A DNA stretch of 31,138 bases from JBOGZD01 sp050697155 (GTDB taxonomy: Bacteria > Actinomycetota > Thermoleophilia > Solirubrobacterales > 70-9), in the NCBI GenBank assembly GCA_050697155.1, contig JBOGZD010000017.1, positions 1-31,138 on the forward strand, in the 5' to 3' direction. The notes beneath the pieces are model-generated. The model was not told the origin of the DNA and ran no database searches. It worked only from the letters and a program-made list of their open reading frames with translations. Each line of letters opens with the position of its first letter. The first letter of the stretch is position 1. This document shows, one piece after another, positions 24,593 through 31,138 of the stretch. The position numbers and the translations under genes were made by a program.

Positions 24593-27439
24593 TCAGCCGC
24601 TGCCGGCAAGCGCCCGCGGAAGCTCCGATCGCGAGCTGAGGTCGAGCTTGCGGTAGGTGTGGCTGAGGTGCATCTCGACCGTCTTCAGGCTGACGAACAG
24701 GGTGGCGGCGATCTCGCGGTTGCTGAGGCCCTCCGCGGCCATCGTCGCGACCCGTTGCTCGGTCGGGGTGAGCGCCTCGAGGCCGCTCACGGGTCGCCGG
24801 CGGGGGCGGGCTCCGGTTGCGAGGAGCTCCTCGTGCGCCCATGCCTCGAGCGCGACGCCACCGCACTCGTGTGCGAGCTCGAGCGCGCGGCGAAGCGGCT
24901 CTCGCGATGCCTTGCGCTCGCCGGCGCGCCGCCGCGCGGCGCCGAGGTCGGCCAGGGCGCGGGCGCGCTCGAGCTCCGCGGCTGAGGCCTCGAGCACCGA
25001 AACCGCCTGAGTCAGCGAGCGCATCCCGACGGCCTCGCCGGCGGCCAGTCCGTGCACCCGCAACGCGACGCCGAGGGCGCGAGGGGCGCCGAAGCGGCGA
25101 GCCAGGGAGACCTCCTCGGTCGCGAGCTCGAGCGCCCGTTCGCCCTCCCCGAGGGCGAGATGAGCCAGCGCCGCGCGAGAGCGCCAGGCGACCCAGAGCC
25201 CGCTCTTCGCCCCCCAGCCGCGTTCCCAATCGGCAACGAGCTCGAGGCTCTCCAGCGCCTCGGCGGGCTCGCCTTGGGCGATTCGCAGGGCCGCCACCCC
25301 GTCGTGAAGGACCTGGAGCTGGAGCAGGCTGCGGTTGTAGCGGTCCGGGCTGAATCGCTCCGCGACCGCGACCGCCTCGTCGAGCTCTCCCGAGTCGACG
25401 AGGGCGAGCAGCAGCGTTCCGGCGGCGTTCGGCACCGCGATCTCCACCCGGCCCTCTTCGGCGGTCAGCTCGACGCAGGTGCGCGCATCCGCCGCGGCGG
25501 CTGCGAGCTTGCCGCGGCCGTAGCGCGCCCGGGCCCGGAACGCCGATGCCAGCATCAGCCCGGGGGTCGAACCGCGAGCGCGCGCCTCCACGATCGCCTC
25601 GGTCAGCGCGCGCTCGGCCTCGTCGAGGCGATCGGCGACGGTCAACGAGCCGGCCGCGAGGTAAACCGGCGGGGCATCGGCGCTCAGCTCGGCGACGAGC
25701 CGGCCGCCGGCGAGGGCGCGCTTGGCCAGCGCCGCGACATCATCGGCGGTCCCGCCCACCACCGCGCGCTCGGCGGCGAGGTGGGCAAGGATCGGCAGCG
25801 GTGGCTCGGGCAACCGCTCTGCAGCCGCGACCAGCTCCCGTATTCGGGGAGCGACGGCGCGCCGGGTGGGAATCGACTGGTGTGCCATCTGGATCACGAG
25901 CCCGGTGACGCGATCCCGCAGCCGCGGCAGACGCCCGCCCGCCTCGGCGACGGTGCGCTCGATCACCGCAGCCGCTTGCTCGCCGCGGTCGGCGAATGCC
26001 AGTGACTCGCCAAGGGCGAGCCCCGCCCGGATTCGCAGCCCCGGCTCGGAGGCGGACTCGAACGCCTCGCGAAAGCATTCCGCGGCGCGCCGATCGCCGC
26101 TCCGGGCCGCCGCGACACCGAGCTTGAAGAGCAGCGCGGCGCGCGTCTCGTCCGGGAGCGGCTCCTCGAGAGCACGATCGAGGAAGGTCACCGCCGAGTC
26201 CGGCGCGCCCCGGGCGAGTGCGGCGTCGGCGGCCGCTCGAAACGCGCCCGCGGCCCACGGCTGCCGGACCGGCCCCGCGGCGCGGAGCTGCGCCGCGACC
26301 CGTTCCGGCTGAGCGTCATGCTCGTTGAGCAGACGGGCGGCATCCGCGTGGGCGCGCATCCGCTCGCCCGGCGGTAGGTCGCCGTAGACCGCCTCGCGGA
26401 TCAGCGGGTGGGCGAACTCCAGCGGCCCCTCGGAACGGAACAGATCCGCGCGGGCGAGAGCGTCCGCCGCCTCGCTGGCCGCTGCCTCGTCGAGTCCCGC
26501 CACCTGCTGGGCGAGACGCAGGTCGACGTTGGTACCGAGCACCGCCACGGCTCGCGCGAGCCGAGCAGCCGAGGCCGGCAGCCGCGCGAGCCGCACCAAC
26601 ACGTGGTGGGTGACCGCGTCCGGCACCACGCCGGCGATATCCGGAAGCTCACTCGCATCGACGTCAACGCTGTCGGAGCGAAGTGCCGTGACGAGCTCGC
26701 CGACCAGAAACGGGTTCCCCCCCGACGCCGCGTGACAGGCATCGCAGAGCTCGGCGGTGGCCGCGTCGCCGAGCGCCCCGCGGACGATCCGCGCCACGCC
26801 GGCCTCGCTGAGCGCCGCGGGCCGAAGCGAGGTCGCGCGGGCGTCTGAGCGAAGCGCCCCGATCTCGTCGCCCTTCGCCTCCGGCTCGGCCGGGCGCAGG
26901 GACAGCAACAACGCGACCGGCAGGTCGCCGATCCGCCGCGCCAGGTAGTGAAGGAAGCGAAGCGAGGGCCGGTCGGACCAGTGCAAGTCGTCGACCGCGA
27001 GCAGCAGCGGGCTTCGTTCGCCCCAGTTCGACACGAGCCAGTAGAGGCCGTGGAGGACCGTGTAGCCGCGATCCGCAACCGCACCGTCGGGCGAACGGTC
27101 GGCGCCGAGCAGCACGATCGCGGACGGCGCCGCGGGACCGTCGAGGAACGCGTCTCGATCGCCGTCGCTTGCCCGACGCAGCGACGCTTCGAACAACTGA
27201 CGCACGACACCGAACGGGAGGTCTCGCTCGAGCTCGCCGCCACGCGCGAACAGCGCCTCGAGCCCCTCGCGCTCGGCCGCTTCGCGCGCTTCGTCGAGCA
27301 GGCGCGTCTTGCCGATCCCCGGCCGCCCCTCGATCACGGCAAGTCGGCCACTGCCCGCCCGCGCCGAGGCGAGCATGGCCTCCAGTTCCGCGAGCTCCGC
27401 CTCGCGTTCTAGCAGCGCCCCCAGGGCGCTCACCGGCAC
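24593..27439 (-). CDS. Large ATP-binding LuxR-family regulator (LAL type)
   Basis: 948 residues. An N-terminal AAA/STAND ATPase has Walker A GRPGIGKT (38-45) and Walker B LLLAVDD (145-151) followed by LHWSD. A long helical, TPR-like sensor region (about 350-850) follows. The C-terminal LuxR helix-turn-helix (890-948) reads LTPTEQRVATMAAEGLSNRE then VSLKTVEMHLSHTYRKLDL. LAL regulators are usually effector-triggered activators of catabolic or secondary-metabolism genes. GTG at 27437-27439 was chosen: AAAGGAGG lies 7 nt upstream and VPVSALGALLEREAELAELE matches the family start. No DNA target is evident; the adjacent surface-protein genes are candidates. Confidence 0.93.
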   Translation of the reverse strand: MPVSALGALLEREAELAELEAMLASARAGSGRLAVIEGRPGIGKTRLLDEAREAAEREGLEALFARGGELERDLPFGVVRQLFEASLRRASDGDRDAFLDGPAAPSAIVLLGADRSPDGAVADRGYTVLHGLYWLVSNWGERSPLLLAVDDLHWSDRPSLRFLHYLARRIGDLPVALLLSLRPAEPEAKGDEIGALRSDARATSLRPAALSEAGVARIVRGALGDAATAELCDACHAASGGNPFLVGELVTALRSDSVDVDASELPDIAGVVPDAVTHHVLVRLARLPASAARLARAVAVLGTNVDLRLAQQVAGLDEAAASEAADALARADLFRSEGPLEFAHPLIREAVYGDLPPGERMRAHADAARLLNEHDAQPERVAAQLRAAGPVRQPWAAGAFRAAADAALARGAPDSAVTFLDRALEEPLPDETRAALLFKLGVAAARSGDRRAAECFREAFESASEPGLRIRAGLALGESLAFADRGEQAAAVIERTVAEAGGRLPRLRDRVTGLVIQMAHQSIPTRRAVAPRIRELVAAAERLPEPPLPILAHLAAERAVVGGTADDVAALAKRALAGGRLVAELSADAPPVYLAAGSLTVADRLDEAERALTEAIVEARARGSTPGLMLASAFRARARYGRGKLAAAAADARTCVELTAEEGRVEIAVPNAAGTLLLALVDSGELDEAVAVAERFSPDRYNRSLLQLQVLHDGVAALRIAQGEPAEALESLELVADWERGWGAKSGLWVAWRSRAALAHLALGEGERALELATEEVSLARRFGAPRALGVALRVHGLAAGEAVGMRSLTQAVSVLEASAAELERARALADLGAARRRAGERKASREPLRRALELAHECGGVALEAWAHEELLATGARPRRRPVSGLEALTPTEQRVATMAAEGLSNREIAATLFVSLKTVEMHLSHTYRKLDLSSRSELPRALAGSG

Positions 27440-27491
27440 CTGCGGGCCTCCTTTACCCCCCGCTGGTTCCCGACCTGTCGTCAGCGAAGTT

Positions 27492-27590
27492 TTACACCGT
27501 CGGGGCCGGCGGAGCAATCGATTCGGTGTTCGCGGGCGACTCGCTGCCGGCGAGCGCCCACGGCAGCTCCGAGCGCAAGCTCAGATTCCG
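27492..27590 (-). pseudogene. Relic of a second LAL/LuxR regulator 3' end
   Basis: On the minus strand the frame reads RNLSLRSELPWALAGSES and then a short unrelated tail ending at TAA 27492-27494. It aligns with the extreme C-terminus of the neighbouring LAL protein (KLDLSSRSELPRALAGSG). The similarity also holds at DNA level (27541-27590 against about 24597-24647). Only the last 17 or so residues remain. It lies between the LAL gene and the beta-helix genes, consistent with a deleted tandem paralogue. Confidence 0.7.
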
Positions 27591-27597
27591 GGGAGCA

Positions 27598-29607
27598 CTA
27601 GGCCTTCACGACCACCTTCTCGCAGCTCTGCGAGACCTTGTCCTTTGCGTCGGCGATCACCTTGTCCTTGCCGCCACCGCAGTTGACCTTGTCCTTGCCG
27701 CCCCCGGCCGCCTTGAGCTTGTCCTTGCCGGGACCGCCCTTGAGCTTGTCCTTGCCTCCGCCGCCGGCGAGCTTGTCCTTTCCGCCGCCTCCCGAGAGCT
27801 TGTCCTTGCCTCCGCCGCCCTTGAGGTTGTCCTTGCCCGCAGCGCCCTTGAGGTTGTCCTTGCCGCCGTTGCCGGCCAGGCGGTCCTTGCCGGCGCCGCC
27901 GTTTACCTGGTCCTTGCCGGCGCCGCCCTTGAGCTTGTCGTTGCCCTGGTCGCCCGAGACGCAGTCGTTGCCGCCGCCTGCGCTGGCGGTGTCGTTGCCG
28001 CCCAGACCCGCGATCGCATCGGGGCCGTCGGTGCCGGTGAGGGTGTCGTCACCATCCGTGCCATCGAACCGCAGCGCCCCCTGGCCCTGGCAGTCGGCGG
28101 CCTGGACCTCGACCGCGCCGATGTCGCTGCCGTCGGGGCTCGCCCCGTTGGCGATCGCCGACAGGTCCTGGGTTCGGGCGAGGCCGCGCTGGTCGGTCTG
28201 GAGGTTGTTGTTTACCCCGACGTCGAGCGCCGGGCTGGTCGGCGCCGGCAGGTGGGTTAGGGTCGGGCCGCCGTTGCCTGCAAGCGGGCCGAGCTGTGGG
28301 TCGACGCCGAACAGGTTCGAGCCGGCCGGGGTCTCGGCGAGCGTCGCGCCTCCGGTGACGGTCGGGTCCTCGATCAGCGAGAACCCGGTCGCGAACGTCC
28401 CCGCGCTGCCGTCGACGTCCTCGCCGCCCTCGCCCGAGCTGTTGTTGGCGACGATCGTCGAGGAGAGGGTCAGCGTGTCGGTCTCGCCGTCGGCGTCGTC
28501 GTCTTGGCCGACCAGGAAGATCCCGCCGCCGCTCGCGAAGCCGGTCGCCTCGGCCTGGTTGTCGACGATGGTCGAGTTGGTGACCGCGATCGGCTCGTCG
28601 AAGAACGGGAAGGCGCTGATCCCGCCGCCGTAGTAGGCGGAGTTGCCCGAGATCGTCGAGTTGCGGACCACGCTCGGACCGGACGGGCCGAGGAACCAGA
28701 CCCCGCCGGCCGCCTCCTCGGCGGAGTTGCCCGAGACCGTCGTCGCGTCGAGGGTGAGCCCGGCGTCGTCGCCGCCGTCGCCCCGGAACGAGATCCCGCC
28801 CGCGTCCTCGTTGCTGGTGTTGTTCGCCACGGTCGTGCTCTGGAACACCGCGTCGCCGCTCGCATACCCGACGTAGACCCCGCCCCCGTCCCCCTCGGCG
28901 AGGTTGTCTGAGATCGTCGTGTTCGTGACCGTGAGCTGGGTCGCCGCGTCACCGGCGGCGCCGTAGAGGTAGATCCCGCCGCCGCGGTCGCCGGCCTCGT
29001 TCGCGGTGATCAGGCTGTTGACCACCGTCAGCGAGCCGCCCTCGACGTAGACGCCGCCGCCGTCGGAGGCGGCGTAGTTGCCGGTGATCACCATGTCGGC
29101 GAGGGTGAGGTCGGCCGGCTCGCCGAAGAACGGGATGCTCTCGATCCCTCCCCCGTAGCCGCCGCTGGCGCCGGCGGTGTCGCCACCGGTCACGGTCAGG
29201 CCCGAGATCGTCACCGGCGTGTTCGGCTCATCGAAATCCAAGAGGTAGAAGACCTGGTCGATGCCCTGGCCGTCGATGGTGATCACGCTCGCGCCCGGGC
29301 CCTGGATCTCGAGCGGCTCGTCTCTGATCTGAAGGTCCTCGTCGATCTCGATCGTCCCGCTGAGCCCGGAGGCGAAGGTGATCAGGTCGGCCTCGCCGTT
29401 CGTGTTCGCCTCGGTGATCGCCGTCGGGAGGCTGCCGTCGCCGGTGTCCTCGAGGTTGGTGACCTCAATCGTGTCGGCCTGCGCCGCGGGGGCGAGCAGG
29501 ACGGTCGCGCCGAGCGCGGAGCCGGCGCCGAGCGCCGTCTTGGCCAGCCTGCTGTGACCCGCCGCTTGGCGCTGCTCGCGGGCCCTGCGAATCGATCGTT
29601 CAGACAT
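27598..29607 (-). CDS. Secreted beta-helix protein with RTX-like calcium-binding tail
   Basis: 669 residues. The N-terminus has a basic start and a hydrophobic signal (LGAGSALGATVLLAPAAQAD), with likely cleavage near residue 44. Residues about 45-450 form a parallel beta-helix of the Pmp/right-handed type, with many NSTISGNSA, GGGI and TVANNTS repeats. GNGGPTLTHLPAPTSPALDV is the choice-of-anchor-Q type end of such domains. From about 515 come RTX-like nonapeptides (GGxGxDxLx), nearly all with Lys on each side of Asp (GGGGKDKLSG). The C-terminal cap has paired Cys (VNCGGGKD and SQSCEKV). The ATG is 9 nt after the upstream paralogue's stop, and AGGAGGT overlaps that stop. Probably a surface or adhesive protein. 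Confidence 0.9.
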   Translation of the reverse strand: MSERSIRRAREQRQAAGHSRLAKTALGAGSALGATVLLAPAAQADTIEVTNLEDTGDGSLPTAITEANTNGEADLITFASGLSGTIEIDEDLQIRDEPLEIQGPGASVITIDGQGIDQVFYLLDFDEPNTPVTISGLTVTGGDTAGASGGYGGGIESIPFFGEPADLTLADMVITGNYAASDGGGVYVEGGSLTVVNSLITANEAGDRGGGIYLYGAAGDAATQLTVTNTTISDNLAEGDGGGVYVGYASGDAVFQSTTVANNTSNEDAGGISFRGDGGDDAGLTLDATTVSGNSAEEAAGGVWFLGPSGPSVVRNSTISGNSAYYGGGISAFPFFDEPIAVTNSTIVDNQAEATGFASGGGIFLVGQDDDADGETDTLTLSSTIVANNSSGEGGEDVDGSAGTFATGFSLIEDPTVTGGATLAETPAGSNLFGVDPQLGPLAGNGGPTLTHLPAPTSPALDVGVNNNLQTDQRGLARTQDLSAIANGASPDGSDIGAVEVQAADCQGQGALRFDGTDGDDTLTGTDGPDAIAGLGGNDTASAGGGNDCVSGDQGNDKLKGGAGKDQVNGGAGKDRLAGNGGKDNLKGAAGKDNLKGGGGKDKLSGGGGKDKLAGGGGKDKLKGGPGKDKLKAAGGGKDKVNCGGGKDKVIADAKDKVSQSCEKVVVKA
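27606..27744. repeat. 139-bp exact repeat, copy 1 (3' end of the first beta-helix gene)
   Basis: Positions 27606-27744 are identical to 29625-29763 (offset 2019 bp) by base-by-base comparison. The segment encodes the C-terminal cap and last RTX-like repeats of the two tandem paralogues. Identity is far higher than over the rest of the genes, suggesting recent duplication or gene conversion. Confidence 0.9.
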
Positions 29608-29616
29608 CCCTACCTC

Positions 29617-31138
29617 CTAGCCCCTCACGACCACCTTCTCGCAGCTCTGCGAGACCTTGTCCTTTGCGTCGGCGATCACCTTGTCCTTGCCGCCACCGCA
29701 GTTGACCTTGTCCTTGCCGCCCCCGGCCGCCTTGAGCTTGTCCTTGCCGGGACCGCCCTTGAGGCGGTCCTTGCCGCCGCCGCCCGAGAGCTTGTCCTTG
29801 CCGGCGCCGCCTGAGAGCTTGTCCTTTCCTCCCCCGCCCTTGAGGTTGTCCTTGCCCGCTTGGCCCTTGAGCTTGTCCTTGCCGCCGCCGCCCTTGAGCT
29901 TGTCCTTGCCCGCGTCGCCGTTTACGCAGTCCTTGCCGGCCTTGCCGTTGGCGGTGTCGTTGCCGCCCAGGCCGCGCAGGAAGTCGGGGCCGCCGGTGCC
30001 GATCAGGGTGTCGTTTGCGTCGGTGCCCCTGAACTCGGGCACGGTCTGGCCCTGGCACTGGGCGTTTCCGGGCAGCCCGCCCTCGCCGGGCTGGAGCTCT
30101 GTGGCGCCGATGTCGGTGCCGTCTGAGCCCGGTCCGTTGGCGACCGCGACCGCGTCGAAGGTGCGCGGCACACCGCGCTGGTCGGTGGCCAGGCCGTTTG
30201 CGGTCCCGTGGTCAATCGCCGGGGATGTCGCCGCCGGCAGGTGGGTGGGGGTGGGGCCGCCGTTTTCGGCCAGCGCGCCGAGCGCCGGGTCTGCGCCGAA
30301 GACGTTCGAGCCCGCCGGGGCCTCGGCGATGGTCGCGCCCCCGGGCGGATTCGGGTCCTCGATGAGCGAGAACCCGGTCGCGAACGTCCCCGGCTCGGGG
30401 CCGCCGCCGTCGAGGTCGCCCGCGCCCTCGCCCGAGCTGTTGTTGGCGACGATCGTCGAGGAGAGCGCCAGCGTGTCGGTCTCGCCGTCGCCGTCGCCGT
30501 CTGCGCCGAACAGGAAAACCCCGCCGCCGCTCGCCTCGGCCTCGTTGTCGACGATGGTCGAGTTGGTGACCGCGATCGGCTCGTCGTAGAACGGGAGGGC
30601 GTCGATCCCGCCGCCGAAGTAGGCGGAGTTGCCCGAGATCGTCGAGTTGCGGACCAGGCTCGGACCCGAGGGGGCGACGAGGTAGATCCCGCCGCCCCCG
30701 TTGTCGGCGGAGTTGCCCGAGACCGTGGTCGCGTCGAGCGTGAGCCCGGCGTCGGCGCCGGCGGCGCCCCGGAACCAGATCCCGCCCCCCCCGAACCCGC
30801 CGCTGCTGGTGTTGTTCGCCACGGTCGAGCCCTGGAACACCGCGTCGCCGCTCGCGTCGCTGACGTAGACCCCGCCCCCGTAAAAGTCGGCGAGGTTGTC
30901 GGAGATCGTCGTGTTCGTGACCGTGAGCTGGGTCGCCGCCTCACCGGCGGCGCCGTAGAGGTAGATCCCGCCGCCGCGGTTGCCGGCCTCGTTCGCGGTG
31001 ATCAGGCTGTTGACCACCGTCAGCGAGCCGCCCTTGACGTAGACGCCGCCGCCGTCGGCGGCGGCGTCGTTGCCGGTGATCACCATGTCGGCGAGGGTGA
31101 GGTCGGCCACCTCGTCGTCGAACGGGATGCTCGCGATC
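29617..31138 (-). CDS. Secreted beta-helix/RTX-like protein, tandem paralogue (5' end beyond window)
   Basis: About 507 residues are visible; the frame runs off the right edge, so the signal peptide and first beta-helix turns are missing. It is co-linear with the protein at 27598: the same GGGVYVKGGSLTVVNSLITA, NRGGGIYLYGAAGEAATQL and VRNSTISGNSAYFGGGI blocks. The anchor-type GGPTPTHLPAATSPAID and a Lys-rich RTX-like tail (GGGGKDKLKG) follow. The cap is almost identical, ending VVVRG. An internal GTG at about 31110 is not the true start. The stop TAG is part of the downstream Shine-Dalgarno (TAGGAGGTAGGGATG), so the two genes are probably translated from one transcript. Confidence 0.9.
   Translation of the reverse strand, partial: IASIPFDDEVADLTLADMVITGNDAAADGGGVYVKGGSLTVVNSLITANEAGNRGGGIYLYGAAGEAATQLTVTNTTISDNLADFYGGGVYVSDASGDAVFQGSTVANNTSSGGFGGGGIWFRGAAGADAGLTLDATTVSGNSADNGGGGIYLVAPSGPSLVRNSTISGNSAYFGGGIDALPFYDEPIAVTNSTIVDNEAEASGGGVFLFGADGDGDGETDTLALSSTIVANNSSGEGAGDLDGGGPEPGTFATGFSLIEDPNPPGGATIAEAPAGSNVFGADPALGALAENGGPTPTHLPAATSPAIDHGTANGLATDQRGVPRTFDAVAVANGPGSDGTDIGATELQPGEGGLPGNAQCQGQTVPEFRGTDANDTLIGTGGPDFLRGLGGNDTANGKAGKDCVNGDAGKDKLKGGGGKDKLKGQAGKDNLKGGGGKDKLSGGAGKDKLSGGGGKDRLKGGPGKDKLKAAGGGKDKVNCGGGKDKVIADAKDKVSQSCEKVVVRG
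29625..29763. repeat. 139-bp exact repeat, copy 2 (3' end of the second beta-helix gene)
   Basis: Identical to 27606-27744. A direct repeat of this length can drive recombination that would fuse or delete one of the two paralogues (2,019-bp unit). Confidence 0.9.

Noticed and set aside
27650..27960. Possible CRISPR-like array of CTTGTCCTTGCCGCC units
   Set aside because: Units are 27-bp coding repeats without unique spacers, in frame with RTX-like nonapeptides; no cas genes are present.
27638..28633. Leu/Ser/Pro repeat protein on the plus strand (LSLPPPPLSLSLP pattern), and a similar one at 29657
   Set aside because: These are antisense readings of the GGxGKDKL repeats; the periodicity comes from the RTX-like repeats.

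Overview
The window reads as a chromosomal segment of a very GC-rich actinomycete-like bacterium. The actinobacterial-type integration host factor, the pyrR-pyrB-pyrC-carA-carB order, and the gmk-rpoZ-coaBC block all support this. The CysO-like sulfur carrier and the style of the secreted proteins suggest a deep-branching class such as Thermoleophilia (Solirubrobacterales). That placement is inference, since no 16S or marker search could be run. Start codons are often GTG or TTG, and 4-base start/stop overlaps are common.

Layout, almost all on the minus strand. Positions 1-2343 hold rimP-nusA-infB (infB cut by the left edge), preceded by a TATACT promoter and a strong intrinsic-terminator hairpin ending 6 nt before the rimP start. 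Positions 2433-3247 hold two decayed or start-less pieces of cell-surface-glycan-type genes. Positions 3228-6252 hold dtd, a TPR protein, coaBC, rpoZ and gmk. Positions 6311-7281 hold a divergent pair, a DoxX-like membrane protein and a TetR regulator, sharing an AT-rich operator region. Positions 7303-8032 hold mihF and a VOC protein.

Positions 8100-18150 are one long de novo pyrimidine operon, transcribed pyrR-pyrB-pyrC-(ISOC-like hydrolase)-carA-(SnoaL-like)-carB-pyrK-pyrD, and nearly every junction is translationally coupled. It encodes carbamoyl-phosphate synthase, aspartate transcarbamoylase, dihydroorotase and an NAD-linked class 1B dihydroorotate dehydrogenase, which together make orotate; pyrE and pyrF are not in the window. 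A convincing PyrR-binding loop overlaps the pyrR ribosome-binding region. Four arrays of 7-bp tandem repeats are embedded in coding sequence inside this operon, two of them supplying the start of a gene.

Positions 18276-20910 carry an alpha/beta hydrolase (plus strand), ribonuclease Z, a methyltransferase and tRNA-Arg(CCG). Positions 20941-23586 carry a CAP-domain secreted protein with an apparently non-canonical start, and a cysO-rfbF-rfbG-like cluster (sulfur carrier plus CDP-sugar enzymes). Positions 23684-24451 carry two small proteins of unknown function. Positions 24593-27439 encode a 948-residue LAL-family ATPase/LuxR regulator. A relic of a second LAL gene's 3' end lies at 27492-27590. 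Positions 27598-31138 hold two tandem secreted beta-helix proteins with lysine-rich RTX-like calcium-binding tails; the second is cut by the right edge.

Most notable observations: a likely NusA autoregulatory attenuator, the PyrR loop, the heptamer arrays and embedded accessory genes in the pyr operon, a Cys3His zinc-knuckle-like motif in the NusA tail, the CysO/CDP-sugar coupling, and gene relics next to surface-protein genes. No CRISPR array, integrase, transposase or phage gene was seen.
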